The notes under the pieces were generated by a model, which made no database searches, had not been told where the DNA came from, and saw nothing but the letters and a program-made list of their open reading frames with translations. A stretch of DNA of 64,000 bases from Smallanthus sonchifolius. Lineage: Eukaryota; Streptophyta; Magnoliopsida; Asterales; Asteraceae. Position numbers and translations under genes: made by a program. The stretch spans positions 3,659,272 to 3,723,271 of the forward strand of contig CM042038.1 of NCBI GenBank assembly GCA_023525975.1. Reading direction: 5' to 3'. Positions 1 to 11,190 of the stretch are shown piece by piece (position 1 is the stretch's first letter; every line of letters begins with the position of its first letter).

Positions 1-862
1 AATGAAAAGGCGATTATAAATACCTACTGTCTACTGTCTTTACTTAATTTTGACAGCCTGGAAAAGAAGAAAAGCAGAGCACTTGAAATTGAAACAGAGT
101 GGGGTTTTAGAGCAAACCCAGGTTTTAGTCCAGAGTGTGTTATGTTAGCGGGTCTTGGCCCGTATAACGGCGTAACTGCTGTCAAAGGGCAGCAGGTTCT
201 ATGGTTTTCTGGGGAACGCTTAACCCCTCGCCCTGAATCCACGAGCCCACTTCAGACAATATAGTGGTCAGATATTAAGGGGTGATGGTTCTCCAACTTG
301 TCAGAGATACAAACTACCACTCAAAAATAAAATTGAACGTTCAAAAAAAGAGTGGGGGGTTTTAGAGAGAGAAATCCAAGAAAAAAAGTCATTTCTTTAT
401 GCAATTCTCCATGTTTCTGCACCATTTTCCTTTATTTATTACAACTTAATCTCCTTGTTTTATTGAGATTTGCGTTCTTCCCCCTTTTCTCCCAAGTGGG
501 TACTACAAACTCACCCCTTTTTCACACCAATTTTGAGTAAATTTCCCCCGGTTGTCGTCTTCTCCACAGCAAAAATCCTGACCATAGATTCCTCATCTTT
601 TATCTCACTAAACCCCTTTTTAATCTTTCATTTTCACAGGATTTTCCTTTCACTTTTCTTTGATCTTAACGCTGCAAATATCTCTTCCGTCCGATAACAC
701 ACCGGATTTTATGTCGGCAGGTTTGTTGGCGGCGACTGGAGCTCCATCGAAGCTCTGTTTTCCTTCTGCTCTGTTTTTCCTCTGCTCTGTTCTCTGCTGG
801 TGCTCTCAGCAGGGTGTTCTCCTCTGTTTCCCAACTGTTTCGATGCCTTTGAGGCCAAAAAG
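1..862. other. Upstream region and probable 5'UTR of the CRF-type ERF gene
   Basis: No convincing protein gene is present. The stretch from about 340 to 700 is pyrimidine-rich on the + strand, as plant core promoters and 5'UTRs often are. A small open frame begins at the ATG at 711 and runs to 866. It would be an upstream ORF if transcription starts before it, but its stop lies inside a candidate intron (863-952), so its true end is unclear. The minus-strand open frame at 24-242 has no recognisable motif and I treat it as chance. Confidence 0.35.
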
Positions 863-952
863 GTAAACTAAAATCAAATTAATTACTAGTTTTACGAAGT
901 TTTACTACTTGAAGTGTTGTCGTTTTGATATATTTTTGATGGGTTTTTGCAG
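863..952 (+). other. Candidate 5'UTR intron (90 bp)
   Basis: The sequence reads AAAAAG then GTAAACTAAA at the left and a T-rich tract ending TTTTTGCAG at the right. These are good plant donor and acceptor sites about 185 bp upstream of the ATG at 1138. The segment is AT-rich relative to its flanks. Splicing here is inferred from the sites alone; cDNA would settle it. Confidence 0.4.
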
Positions 953-1137
953 GGTTTGTTCTGGAGGCGAGTGTTTTGGTGGGTTTCATATAAATCGGTT
1001 ATTTAATATTTTCTTGTTCTTCAGAGGGCCGTTGACATAAACCCTAATCAGTTCTGGTTTTCTTTGCCTTTTTGAGCTTTGGTTTATTTGGTGGTTATTA
1101 ATTATTGTTTGAGGGTTTGAGCCGCCGGAGTTATAAA

Positions 1138-1980
1138 ATGAGTAAATCACGGAGTAAAGCGAAGTTAGTGGATCCAAACCGAGCCATGAGGAAAATCCGG
1201 GTCATCTGTTACGACCCGGATCTGACGGATTCATCCGATGACGAGCCAGAGAAAAAACCCTACGGATGTAAGCGTATTGTGCGAGAATTAAAGATTCCGG
1301 TGGTGGTCGGTGGATGTACGGCGACGGTTAAAGAGCAGGAAACGGAGACGGAAAGTTCTTGTCAAGATAGTAACAACGGGGAGAAAAGTTGTGTGAAACG
1401 GAAGAGGGTTTTGACCAAAACGTTAAGTCAACCCCGGGCGGCGTCCGGCAACAAATTCAGAGGCGTCCGGCAGCGGAAATGGGGGAAATGGGCGGCGGAG
1501 ATTCGAGACCCGTTTAAGCAGAGACGGGTATGGCTCGGAACTTACAATACGGCCGAAGAAGCATCGAGAGCTTACGAAGTCAAAAAGCTCGAGTTTGACT
1601 CCATCGCAGAAGCGTCGAAGGCGGGTTCAAAAACTTCAAATAACTTCACAAGCACCGCTAGAAAACCCGCAGCATCCGAAGAATCAGTGGGTGTAATTTT
1701 CCACAACTCGCCTTCGGAAACCAGCAACAATGAAACGAAAATTGAACTCGAAATAAGTAAGGGGTTAGACATGGAGTTGGAGCTCGATTCGATGTTTTTC
1801 GACAGTCTTGGTTCGCCACTGGACGGGTTTGGTGATCTCGACGACTTTCAGCTGTGTGGGTTCGACGACAACGAAGCATGTGCACTACCGGATTGGGATC
1901 TCGATGAACTCGACCACGAAGAAGTTGCTTGGATGAACACACTAAGGGTTGATGAACCGCTTAATATCGCCTGCTTATGA
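1138..1980 (+). CDS. AP2/ERF transcription factor with CRF domain (group VI / VI-L type)
   Basis: Nuclear DNA-binding transcription factor of 280 aa. The reading frame is open from 1105 but the first ATG is at 1138, which I take as the start. Residues about 17-37 form the CRF domain (RKIRVICYDPDLTDSSDDE), the signature of cytokinin response factors and their group VI-L relatives, which links to two-component signalling partners. Residues about 106-155 are a single AP2/ERF domain with the RKWGKW variant, AEIRDP and WLGTYNTAEEASRAYEVKKLEFD. The usual RPWGKW and the alanine-rich end are altered, as I recall for ERF116-119-like proteins. The last 70 residues are strongly acidic with aromatic residues (FFDSLGSPLDGFGDLDDF), a likely activation region. 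The CDS is intronless. A shorter relative lies at 48135. Family assignment is firm; the exact subgroup is inferred. Confidence 0.93.
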   Translation: MSKSRSKAKLVDPNRAMRKIRVICYDPDLTDSSDDEPEKKPYGCKRIVRELKIPVVVGGCTATVKEQETETESSCQDSNNGEKSCVKRKRVLTKTLSQPRAASGNKFRGVRQRKWGKWAAEIRDPFKQRRVWLGTYNTAEEASRAYEVKKLEFDSIAEASKAGSKTSNNFTSTARKPAASEESVGVIFHNSPSETSNNETKIELEISKGLDMELELDSMFFDSLGSPLDGFGDLDDFQLCGFDDNEACALPDWDLDELDHEEVAWMNTLRVDEPLNIACL

Positions 1981-2528
1981 GTGTTTTTTTTGCAGGAATT
2001 AGGGTGTTTTGTTTTTATAATTTGATATGTTTTTGGTGAAAGTTCCTTTGGGTTTTGTTGTGCTAATAGAGCCGTCCGGAGGAGTGTTTTGAGAGTTGTA
2101 TGCTATTGCAAGTGATTAATTAAACTTTCTTTTAAGATGATATCTTTTGCTTATTTTGATATGTGATTTTGAGCAGATTATGTATTTGGTTTTGGGTTTT
2201 GCTTTTGGGGGACAAAGTAGTAATTTTTGAGATGTACAACTTTTAATGCACAAGGTACATGTCCCATTGTGGGAGGGCAGCCGGTGGCTTCTGGCAAATG
2301 CTTGTATGGAACATGTCATCCCTATGATGTTCCTGTATTTATGATTGAAGTTAAGTGGCACCAGCTGTTCTGCACTTGGTAGGTTCTTCCCTAACCGGTT
2401 GGGTTTAAGGATTCTTGTTTAAGATGTTTTTTTAATGATAAATTTTTACACCTAATGAGGTGAATGGGGCGTCTAATTCGGAGATGGTCGAGTAAGAAAG
2501 AGACTCCCCGGGTAAAAAGGGAACAACG
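1981..2528. other. 3' flank of the CRF-type ERF gene
   Basis: Contains the likely 3'UTR, which is T-rich directly after the stop. No other gene or element is recognisable. Confidence 0.3.
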
Positions 2529-2775
2529 TCAATAGGAACTGATTAATTAGCAACAAATGCACTACGAGCAGCAGCTGCATGATCAACAACATCTAGGTGG
2601 TCAACACTGACCGTGCGATACTCGGTTGTGGAAAGCAAATTGAGAGCCAAAATTAGGGTTTATCTAGACTAGTGAAACATATCATCAATAGGAACTGATT
2701 AATTAGCAACAAATGCACTACGAGCAGCAGCTGCATGATCAACAACATCTAGGTGGTCAACACTGACCGTGCGAT
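2529..2775. repeat. 91-bp direct repeat, two copies
   Basis: Positions 2529-2619 and 2685-2775 read the same over 91 bp, from TCAATAGGAACTGATTAATT to CTGACCGTGCGAT, with 65 bp of unrelated sequence between. Neither copy codes for anything recognisable. The near-identity implies a recent local duplication, or two pieces of one repeated family. Confidence 0.85.
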
Positions 2776-4203
2776 CAACGACAACTGGACGATCATCAGT
2801 AACCAAGTTATAGCTGACATATGCAATCATCAACAATAACCATGTTGAGATTGACCGAGTTGATGTTGATCATGGTAACCGAATCAACTATCAATTGTTT
2901 TAACCGTTATCAACCGACACGTTATTCATTGAACATTGTGTCATTTGAACTAAATGTTGTGATGGTTCCTCAAATATAAATGAAAGTCATTTGGTCTATT
3001 TCAAGTACAAGTTTTCACAATAGAAAACATCCATATTTGTTAAAATTTTGAGAGTACCATCGAATATATTTTTATAAAAATGATTAAACACGATTTAGAA
3101 AAACTATCCAAACTATATACACACGTGTGCATTTGGGTGTTTGGGTATCGTGTACTTTTGTTATTTGATTATTACTGTAAATAGAGTTTAAGGTGACAAG
3201 TGGTTGGTATGTCATCATCAATTTATTGTGTTAATATGTTTGATGGGAAGGGACGTAGTCCCCAAGAAACAAATATATGGTAGCCGTCACTACTCGACTT
3301 TTCTTTGGGTTTCAAGATTCATATTCAACAAATTATATTTACCGTTAATTATTTTATATTGTATGGTCTACAAAGGAAATTAGTTATATAATTGCTCAAT
3401 TATTATGATTATTTAATATGATAATTGAAAGAAAATAAACCAGAAACCAAACCTTTTAATTTCTAGGCTACCTTTTAAAATCACTCTACCTTTCTCCATG
3501 ACTTCTTGCAACTCTTATTAACTATATATTGAATCCTAATAAATTGTATTTAATTTAGTAGTAACGCTATATTTCTGCTATTAGCATAGCCTATATGTAA
3601 TGGTTCGAGTATAAATTGAAAAAAACGCACAATCACGTCAGTAGAAGAGCAATCATATCCCAAATCACAAAGGTGTGTAATTGTTTCATTATATACATAC
3701 ATATTGATACGGACCATCCACCGTGACCCGTTCAACACCAAATCCACGTTTCTAGTTCCTGCATTCTAGTTTTCATTTTTTATGTTTTGTTTAATTAATT
3801 AGAGTAGTGGGTGGTTACACCCATGATCAAGTAGTGGAGTAGTTAGTTTTGAGTATTTTGCATATTTATTTGGATGTACTGCATATTGAAAGTAATGAAG
3901 AAAATGATTGCAAACTAGTGTCTCATTTCTCTCATCTTGTTCTTGGAGCCTAACCCACTCAACGAGTCTATTGGGAGATTGACCATCTCGAATCGGTCTT
4001 TATCACATAAACACACACACCCGCTCACATATATATACAGCACACACTTGCCCCCCACCCGTAATTTCAGTATCCACCCAATAACGCCTAAAGGGGCGGT
4101 GTTCCACGCCATTTCACGACCAAGTGGATCATGGCACCCCCTTTAATGCCCATAAAACATAACCTTATCCTTTGAATTCTTAATAAAATTGTATGACTAG
4201 TGA
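2776..4203. other. Intergenic DNA without recognisable gene
   Basis: AT-rich. Short open frames on both strands have no family resemblance. The stretch 4060-4190 has repeated ACGCC/GGCGT words resembling those at 4660-4760 and may be MITE debris; I could not define ends. Confidence 0.3.
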
Positions 4204-4206
4204 TTA

Positions 4207-4462
4207 GAGCAACTGCAACGCGGAGGAAAGCGAATGTGTCCGCCTTCATCGACCCTCCATCCGCCCCCTCCCCTCTCTCCTCTGTCATCCATTTCTCCCT
4301 ACTCTCTCCTCCCTTCTCCTCACAAGTTCACAACCATTGTCTACCTTCATCCAGAAATATGGACGACTCACAATCTCTCTCTTCCGTCTCATATGTCTCT
4401 CTCCTCCACCTCAATTGCCATGTAAATCCGGACGAAGAAAACCTCCAGCGATGTAGGTGCTC
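4207..4462. mobile_element. PIF/Harbinger-like MITE
   Basis: A 256-bp segment is flanked by TTA on both sides (4204-4206 and 4463-4465), the target duplication typical of PIF/Harbinger. Its ends are imperfect inverted repeats: GAGCAACTGCAACG at the left against GAGCACCTACATCG read inward from the right. The interior is CT-rich and encodes nothing credible; the open frames across it are by-products. No transposase, so a non-autonomous copy. The three-base duplication alone is weak; the paired ends give the call its weight. Confidence 0.65.
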
Positions 4463-4465
4463 TTA

Positions 4466-7400
4466 GTAAAGTTTTATATATTCCTTGGCTTCTTGGAAAG
4501 GTAAGAAGTAATACTTGTTAATATACAAACTTTATAGTCAAATTCTTAACAAAGCTTCAAGTTTTTTTAGCTTATGTCAAAACTTTGGTTTAGCGGTTGA
4601 CTGAACCGAACCGAACCGAACCAAATGACTACCAATAGCGGTTACTTGGTTGAAATGTGCCCGACGCCTGTGATTCGCCCCACCCATCCAAAACGCCATG
4701 TGGGCGTTTTTTCACGCCGTTTTGGCCTGACCGGGCAAGGGGCATGAGCCCATTGCACATATCCTATCTATTTCGGCTCAATCCGTTTTGGCCCCTCGCT
4801 CATAGAAATCGTAGATTCAACACTGCATGACATCGATACTTCCTACCTAAATCCGCCCAAATAGATAGCATAATGAAGCTAAGCTTATTGTTTTACATTG
4901 CATACACACAGATGCCATAAGCGGTTTAGTCACATCGTGTCAAAAATTAGAATTTGTATTCAATAATAACAAAGATAGCATAAAGCCCTAATCAATTTAA
5001 ATTCAAACCTTTTTATCATATAACATACACTAAAATTACATTATACACCATAAATTAACCTATTTTTACATTATACACTAAAATTACGGATCATATAATC
5101 CTTTATAGAAAATGAAATCACAAACTATGTCAATAAAAAATGTGAACTAAACATCATATAAATATTTATAAACTCCGGCTTTTTCAGAATATATGATAAA
5201 TATAATTGTTTGGTTTTACCACTTAAAGTTTTTTAACAACAAAAAAAAAACAGCATTAGAAGACAAAATTTAAGGTGACTTTAATGCAATACCAACAAAC
5301 GTACCTCACATGTTCGTTTCTTGATTCTTGTCAGCAAATAAACACAGCTGGGTGATGACTGATGGGGGTTGAGCATTTGAGTGTGTTTGGTGATATCGTC
5401 AATGTGTTTGGTGGTTCTTAAATGTCTTCTACATACAATCACTATTCAAAATTTAAACTTGAAATTATATTTAAAACACAATCTATAATCTTTTATTTCA
5501 ATGTTTTTTGTCACTATAGTCTTGAATATGTTAGTTTGTTTGACAAAAGTAAAGTTGTTCACTAAGGCATGCATGTGCGTCATTGATTTTTAGTGGGTCG
5601 TCACATTCGTATAGACTATGGACACATGAACCAAGAGTCTAGACTACATCCTCGGATGAGCATGAGCCTGAGCCATGTATCAACCTTTTAAACACGCTTG
5701 CCAGTTGTTTGCTGAAATGTCCCAATGGGAATTTACGTCTCAAATGTCACTTTGGTGTAATGTTTATAGAACTGGACGAGAGCCATATATGTAACTAGTC
5801 CGATTGAGTGTATTTAAACCAGTTGATTAACGGTCATACCGGCTAAGTTAATGAATCAGACCGAGTGGTTGGAGTGGATTTTAACAAAAAAAAATCTTTT
5901 TTTATTTTATGTTATTTATTTTTTTAATGAAATCCTCTTTTACTTTTTATTTTTTATTTAAGACTTTGTATTTTATGAAAATTAGTTCTAAATTAGTTAT
6001 ATACTTTTTAAAATTTTAAATTATTCATGATATTTGGTTTTTTGAATCCGGTCCGATAAGTGAACCAATAAGACAATCTATTTGACGTCCAAACATTATT
6101 AGGGTCCTCATGTAGGAAAGTTGATCACTTTTTTTTTTAAAACAATAGTAAAATAATAATAACGATACTCTCGTTATATGCGAATAACAAATTAGTACAA
6201 TATCGTTTAAAAAAAATTAATGAAAAGAAAATGTAAAATACAAATTTATATAACTAAGTTGATTTAATCCATGAGTCTTCAACATACACTTAAACAACAC
6301 CTTCTTGTAGTACCCTTAGCTTCAAAACGAACGAACAAATCGTTAACAGTTTTGGTTGAGGCATGCATTCTATAAGATGAACATGTATGTCTTCCAGGGT
6401 ATAATAATCGGAACAGTGTAAACTGTCATAGATGGCACACACGCTCAAGGTTTCACTAAGTGAAATAGTGTTTTCAAAATTAGAGAAAAAAATATGAAGT
6501 TGGTGATGTTGTGGTAGAAATTAATAAGAGTTCTCTCTAGTGGGTTACAACTTACAAGACTCTCATTTTCTATGTAGGTTTTAATCTCATTTAAAAAATG
6601 AATCAAAAGGTTTATTTTATATTCATACCAAAACTCTATATTTTTTATTTAGACATAATTATGACAATTTTATGAGTAAAAAAACATTCATTTGATTCAT
6701 TATATGTTAATGTCAATTTTAAATAAAATTATAAGCCATAACCAAAACATGCAAAAATTCATCAAAAAAGATTTAAGAGTCGAAACAAAACAACCATGTG
6801 ATTCAAAACATTGTTTTATGAGTTAAAACCAAAACAATCATTTGATTTATGACAAAGATTTGCAAGCGTTAATAAATAATATGCAACAAATTTCTACTAG
6901 AGTTACCAAAGTTTAGCAATATTAATTTCAGACACTCAACTTCGACCATCGATATCTCATTCATCATAACTCCGTTTTGGACACGATTTAGGTCGTTGTT
7001 AATCTCTCACATAGTATAAAACAAGCTCATAAATAATTTATTATATAACATATATATAAACTTAATTATTTTGTCCAAAATAATTAGTGAAAAACTCGTT
7101 TTCATTAATTTTTCTTAACACGTCTTTTACCTCACTCAAGTGCATCATTTTGAAAAAGTTTTGTATAAAACAGTAAAAATACCAAAAGAGCATTACGTTG
7201 GAAGTATTGAGGAATTGGAATTTGATTCCTCAATCATTCTTTCTTGTCAAATTTATGTTTCTTAAAGCATGGATATAATTCTAAAGATGAGAATAATACA
7301 CGTCTAGACTAGTCACGATCACGGTGGCTTCATAGAAACGAATGTATCATAATTGTACCACTAACCAACAAACATGATTAACAACCATCAATATATAGTA

Positions 7401-8682
7401 ATAATGTAGTTAAAACGCTAGAGAAATTGATCATAGCTTATAATTAAAGGGAAACTTAATTGGGTCATAACTAATTATGTTTACTTTATTCATAATCATA
7501 TTGTATTAATTTATTTTACTAAAACTATTTTTATAACTAATCTATGTATTCATTTTTATTTAATATCATTTATGACAAAAAAATATAATCCAAATAACAA
7601 AAAAATCTTTTAATTTTCTATACGTTTGATAACTTTTTTTTAAAATTTTACAGAGTAAAAAGGATGTTTTTATTTACAAATTATAGCATCCTTTTTTGAC
7701 ACTTTGTAATTTTATATTAAAAATTTTTATACGCAATTTGAAGATTTTTTAATGATTAAGTGCGAGACTAGACTTAACTATTTAAGGAATTGGATTTAAA
7801 AAAAATGTAAAGAAACTCAAACTAAGACGATAAGACCAAGAACTTCATAACAATTGATAAGACAAAACATCACAAGTGCTACATACAAATTCTAAGGGTG
7901 TCACCCAACACAGACGAAAACTGAAATTATGAGAAAAGAAATTACATTTAGTTTTCAAAGCAATACGATAAATAGTACAAAGTTATCCTTTTTTTTAATC
8001 CAAAATAATAACCTAATAACTCTTGAAAAGTAGTTGTAAGATATGAAAAGTAAATTAAACCAATTATTTAGGCTTTAGATACCTTCTCCTTCAAGTCATG
8101 ATTTTTAAGCACCAATTCACTTTTTTACATGTAGAAATTATATAAATAAATCATATCATTATTACCTCAACATATATTGTACCATAAATAATTTTCAAGG
8201 TTTATGTATATGAAATAATCACGATGACTGATGATTCATAATTTTTTTTCTAAGATTTACTTTTTTTTTGGGAGCTCGTATTTCTAATAAACAAACGTTA
8301 GAATTTTCGGTTATGATCACATAATAAATACGATAGCAGAATAAAATAGACCGGCATTAGAAAACATACAATTAAAATATAATATTTTTAGAAATAAAAA
8401 AAACATAGATACCATATTTATTCTCTACGAGTTTTCATCTTTTAAACTGGTAAAACTAGTGATAACTCTAATAAATGGTAAGCCAACGAATATAAAATAT
8501 GTATCCTTTGTATCTCCCATTTTAATCCTAATAGTTTTGTCATTATACAGACACCACCAACATGATATCCGGACACCACCTTCTATACGACCTATATAGG
8601 GCTATACGAGACACAATATGGGCACCATATTGACTATTTTTTACACAATACGAGACACAATTCAACCGTATTTGGCTATTTT
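4466..8682. other. Gene-poor AT-rich intergenic DNA
   Basis: About 4.2 kb with no open frame of interest on either strand. A short CCGAA tandem lies near 4605-4625 and ACGCC-rich sequence at 4660-4760. A decayed MITE-like stretch lies at about 5790-6097. The right edge is the insertion point of the nested retrotransposon block. Confidence 0.4.
5790..6097. mobile_element. Possible decayed relative of the 55.4-kb hAT MITE
   Basis: The segment near 6030-6065 (TTGAATCCGGTCCGATAAGTG) closely follows the right-hand part of the MITE at 55421-55939 (TTGAATCCGGTCCGACCGGTG), and the left part shares scattered CCGG-rich words with it. I could not find clear terminal repeats or a target duplication, so the limits are approximate. 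Confidence 0.3.
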
Positions 8683-9632
8683 AGACTTGTAACGAACCAA
8701 AATTCGGGTTTCGTTTTCAAATAAATAAATATTTCTAATTAATATTATGGTGAAAATAATATTTTAGAAATAAGTTGAAACAAGTGGGTTTCAAGTTAGT
8801 AATGGGGTTATATTAGTTTTTAACTAATTTTGGAATGAAAATGGGTGATATGGAAGTTGAGGGACTGAAAGTGTAAAATGGCAAATCTGCCATATTTGAC
8901 TAAAAGAAGTCAAAATTCAGATTTCTCTCATTTGTGTGTGGGTTGATGCTCTCAAGAGAAAAAAGGGAGAAAAAGGTGTTGAAGTCAAAATCGTGCAATT
9001 GAAGCTTGGATTGTGAAGATGTTGGCTTGCACATCATCCTTCTAACATCAAGTAAGTGTTAATCATTCTTTTGATTTCACCATTGATGTGTTAATTGGTG
9101 GGTTTTGTAGAAATCCAAAATTTATGTTGCATGTTGATAATTAGTGTTAGATTATTGATAATCTAGCTAAACTAAAGTTAAAGAATGATGATTAACATCT
9201 TAGAACCCTTTGATTTTGATTATGAGAAGTTAGGGTTCATATGGTGAAAATTGGGGGTGTTTGGATCATAATGCTAGAATGTTGAATTAATGAAGATTAA
9301 GTGTTTTTAAGATGTTAGACACTTGAACAAACACCAAATTAACTTAATGATAATTTTTGAAAGAAGAATTAGTGTTAAGATTAAGTTAACGAAACTCAAG
9401 TAGGTGAGTTTGTGGTGAAAGAGGGTGTTTGGTTATGAGGATAACCCAAACGGGTCAATTTGGGTTGGAATTGGGGAAATTGAGTTGTGAACTCAATTGT
9501 AATGAAATTTTGGTATATGTTAGATTACTAAACTAGGTGTGTATGTTTAGGTAATCAAATTGTGGGTCTAGAAGGCGGAGCGGGATCTTCTAACCCGAAA
9601 GGTAAGTGCTTTTGCACTTACTTAGTTATGAT

Positions 9633-10560
9633 GATAAATGAGTTTTATGCAATGTTGTATGTATAATGTGTAAAGTTGCATAATTTGTTATGTGGTATGA
9701 ATGAGCATAAAATTGTATGCATAATTGAAGGAATGTAGTTATAGTATTTATACCATAATGGATAGATCGGTTATGGAGTTATGATCTCGTATCCTTTGGG
9801 ATATGAAGTTATGGCCTACGTGCCATGATGGAAATGGATCATGTGTTGATCATAAATGAAACGGAATTATGAATGATGAAAGTAACTTGTGGGTGATATA
9901 CAAGTGTATGAAATCCTTAATTGACCAAATGGGTGTTAACGGGTCAAATGGGTGGAAGGTGTGAAAACAAGTTGTGAATTTTGTGGATTATGTGTTATGT
10001 GATTGTGTGCATACTTGTGATATGATAAATTGTGAATGATTTAGTATGTACAATGAATGAATGTAGTTATAGTGTTAAGCTATAGTGGAAATGGATCATG
10101 TGTTGATCATAAATGAAACGGGGATAAATGAGTTTTATGCAAGGTTGTATGTATAATGTGTAAAGTTGCATAATTAGTTACGTGGTATGAATGAGCATGA
10201 AATTGTATGCATAATTGAAGGAATGTAGTTATAGTATTTATACTATAATGGATATGTTGATATGGAGTTATGGTCTATGAACCATAATGGATAGAATGGA
10301 TATGGAGTTATGGTCTATGAACCATAATGGATAGAATGGATATGGAGTTATGGTCTAAGTACCATAATGGATAGATTAGTTATGGAGTTATGATCTCGTA
10401 TCCTTTGGGATATGAAGTTATGGCCTACGTGCCATAATGGAAATGGAAAAGTGATAATGAAATGATGGAAGTAACTTGTAGGTGATATACAAGTGTATGA
10501 AATCCTTAATTGACCAAATGGGTGTTAACGGGTCAAACGGGTGTTAACGGGTCAAATGGG
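9633..10560 (+). repeat. Segmental duplication and tandem units inside the outer LTR
   Basis: The block starting GATAAATGAGTTTTATGCAA at 9633 recurs at 10123, with matching downstream segments (GGATATGAAGTTATGGCC near 9798 and 10407; AACGGGTCAAATGGG near 9937 and 10527). Between the copies' parts, 10258-10375 holds about three 39-bp units containing GGAGTTATGGTCTATGAACC. The LTR therefore grew by internal duplication. Confidence 0.75.
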
Positions 10561-11042
10561 TGAAAGGTGTGAAAACAAGTTGTAATTACTTGTTTGTTAT
10601 GTTTAACACATTACAATGGTAATATGTTGATGAATTGTTAATGTATGGAACCCTAATAGACCAAATAGATGCAAACGGGTCAAATGGGTGAAAAGGGTGA
10701 CAACAAGTTGTAAATACTTGTTGGTTATGTTTATCTCATTACTAATGGTGATATGTTTATATGGTTGTAGGAAAGGCTCCGAAGTAGTCCAAGTCAAGTC
10801 CAAGGCGTGAAGGGTTCTCGTATGCATTTTGGTAATTTGGGGATTTTTGGGGAAAACCCCGTAGATGGATGTAAATTTGATACACAAATGATGTTTTAGT
10901 GTATTTACTTGTTGTTGATGTGTTTTTGGTCAAAACCCAAGTGTTGGGAATTTTTAGTGTCTTGAAAAATGGAAAAAGTTGGAAAAATGGTTAAGTGCTG
11001 AAACCTGCAGAAAAACTGAAACTTTCTGTGAAAAAGGTCCCC

Positions 11043-11088
11043 TCGCGGGCCGCGACTGGGGTGGCACGTATGAGTCGCGGTACGCGAC
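11043..11088 (+). repeat. Two short GC-rich palindromes near the outer LTR end
   Basis: TCGCG-GGC-CGCGA at 11043-11055 and GTCGCG-GTA-CGCGAC at 11074-11088 each form a perfect stem with a 3-nt loop. The core CGCGGTACGCG is the exact reverse complement of the CGCGTACCGCG core repeated in the Athila-type element. Confidence 0.8.
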
Positions 11089-11172
11089 AGGAAAAAAAAA
11101 AAAAATTTTCCTGGGTTTAAGTCTTCCGCGCGTTAAAGTTTTGTTGTTTTTAAAAAGTGGTGTGTTTCAACT

Positions 11173-11190
11173 TGGTATCAGAGCAATGGT
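11173..11190 (+). other. Primer-binding site, tRNA-iMet type (outermost element)
   Basis: TGGTATCAGAGC begins four bases after the LTR end. This is the standard plant initiator-Met tRNA primer complement used by many LTR retrotransposons. Confidence 0.9.

Larger units (their letters stand above)
8688..11169 (+). repeat. 5' LTR of the outermost element (2482 bp)
   Basis: Starts TGTAACG and ends TTTCA. Directly followed by a primer-binding site. The final 80 bp, from an A-run through CCGCGCGTTAAAG to GTGTTTCA, recur at 42070-42163, which identifies it as an LTR. Confidence 0.9.

Noticed and set aside
1105..1137. Longer N-terminus of the first ERF protein
   Set aside because: The frame there has no ATG; the first ATG at 1138 directly precedes the conserved start.
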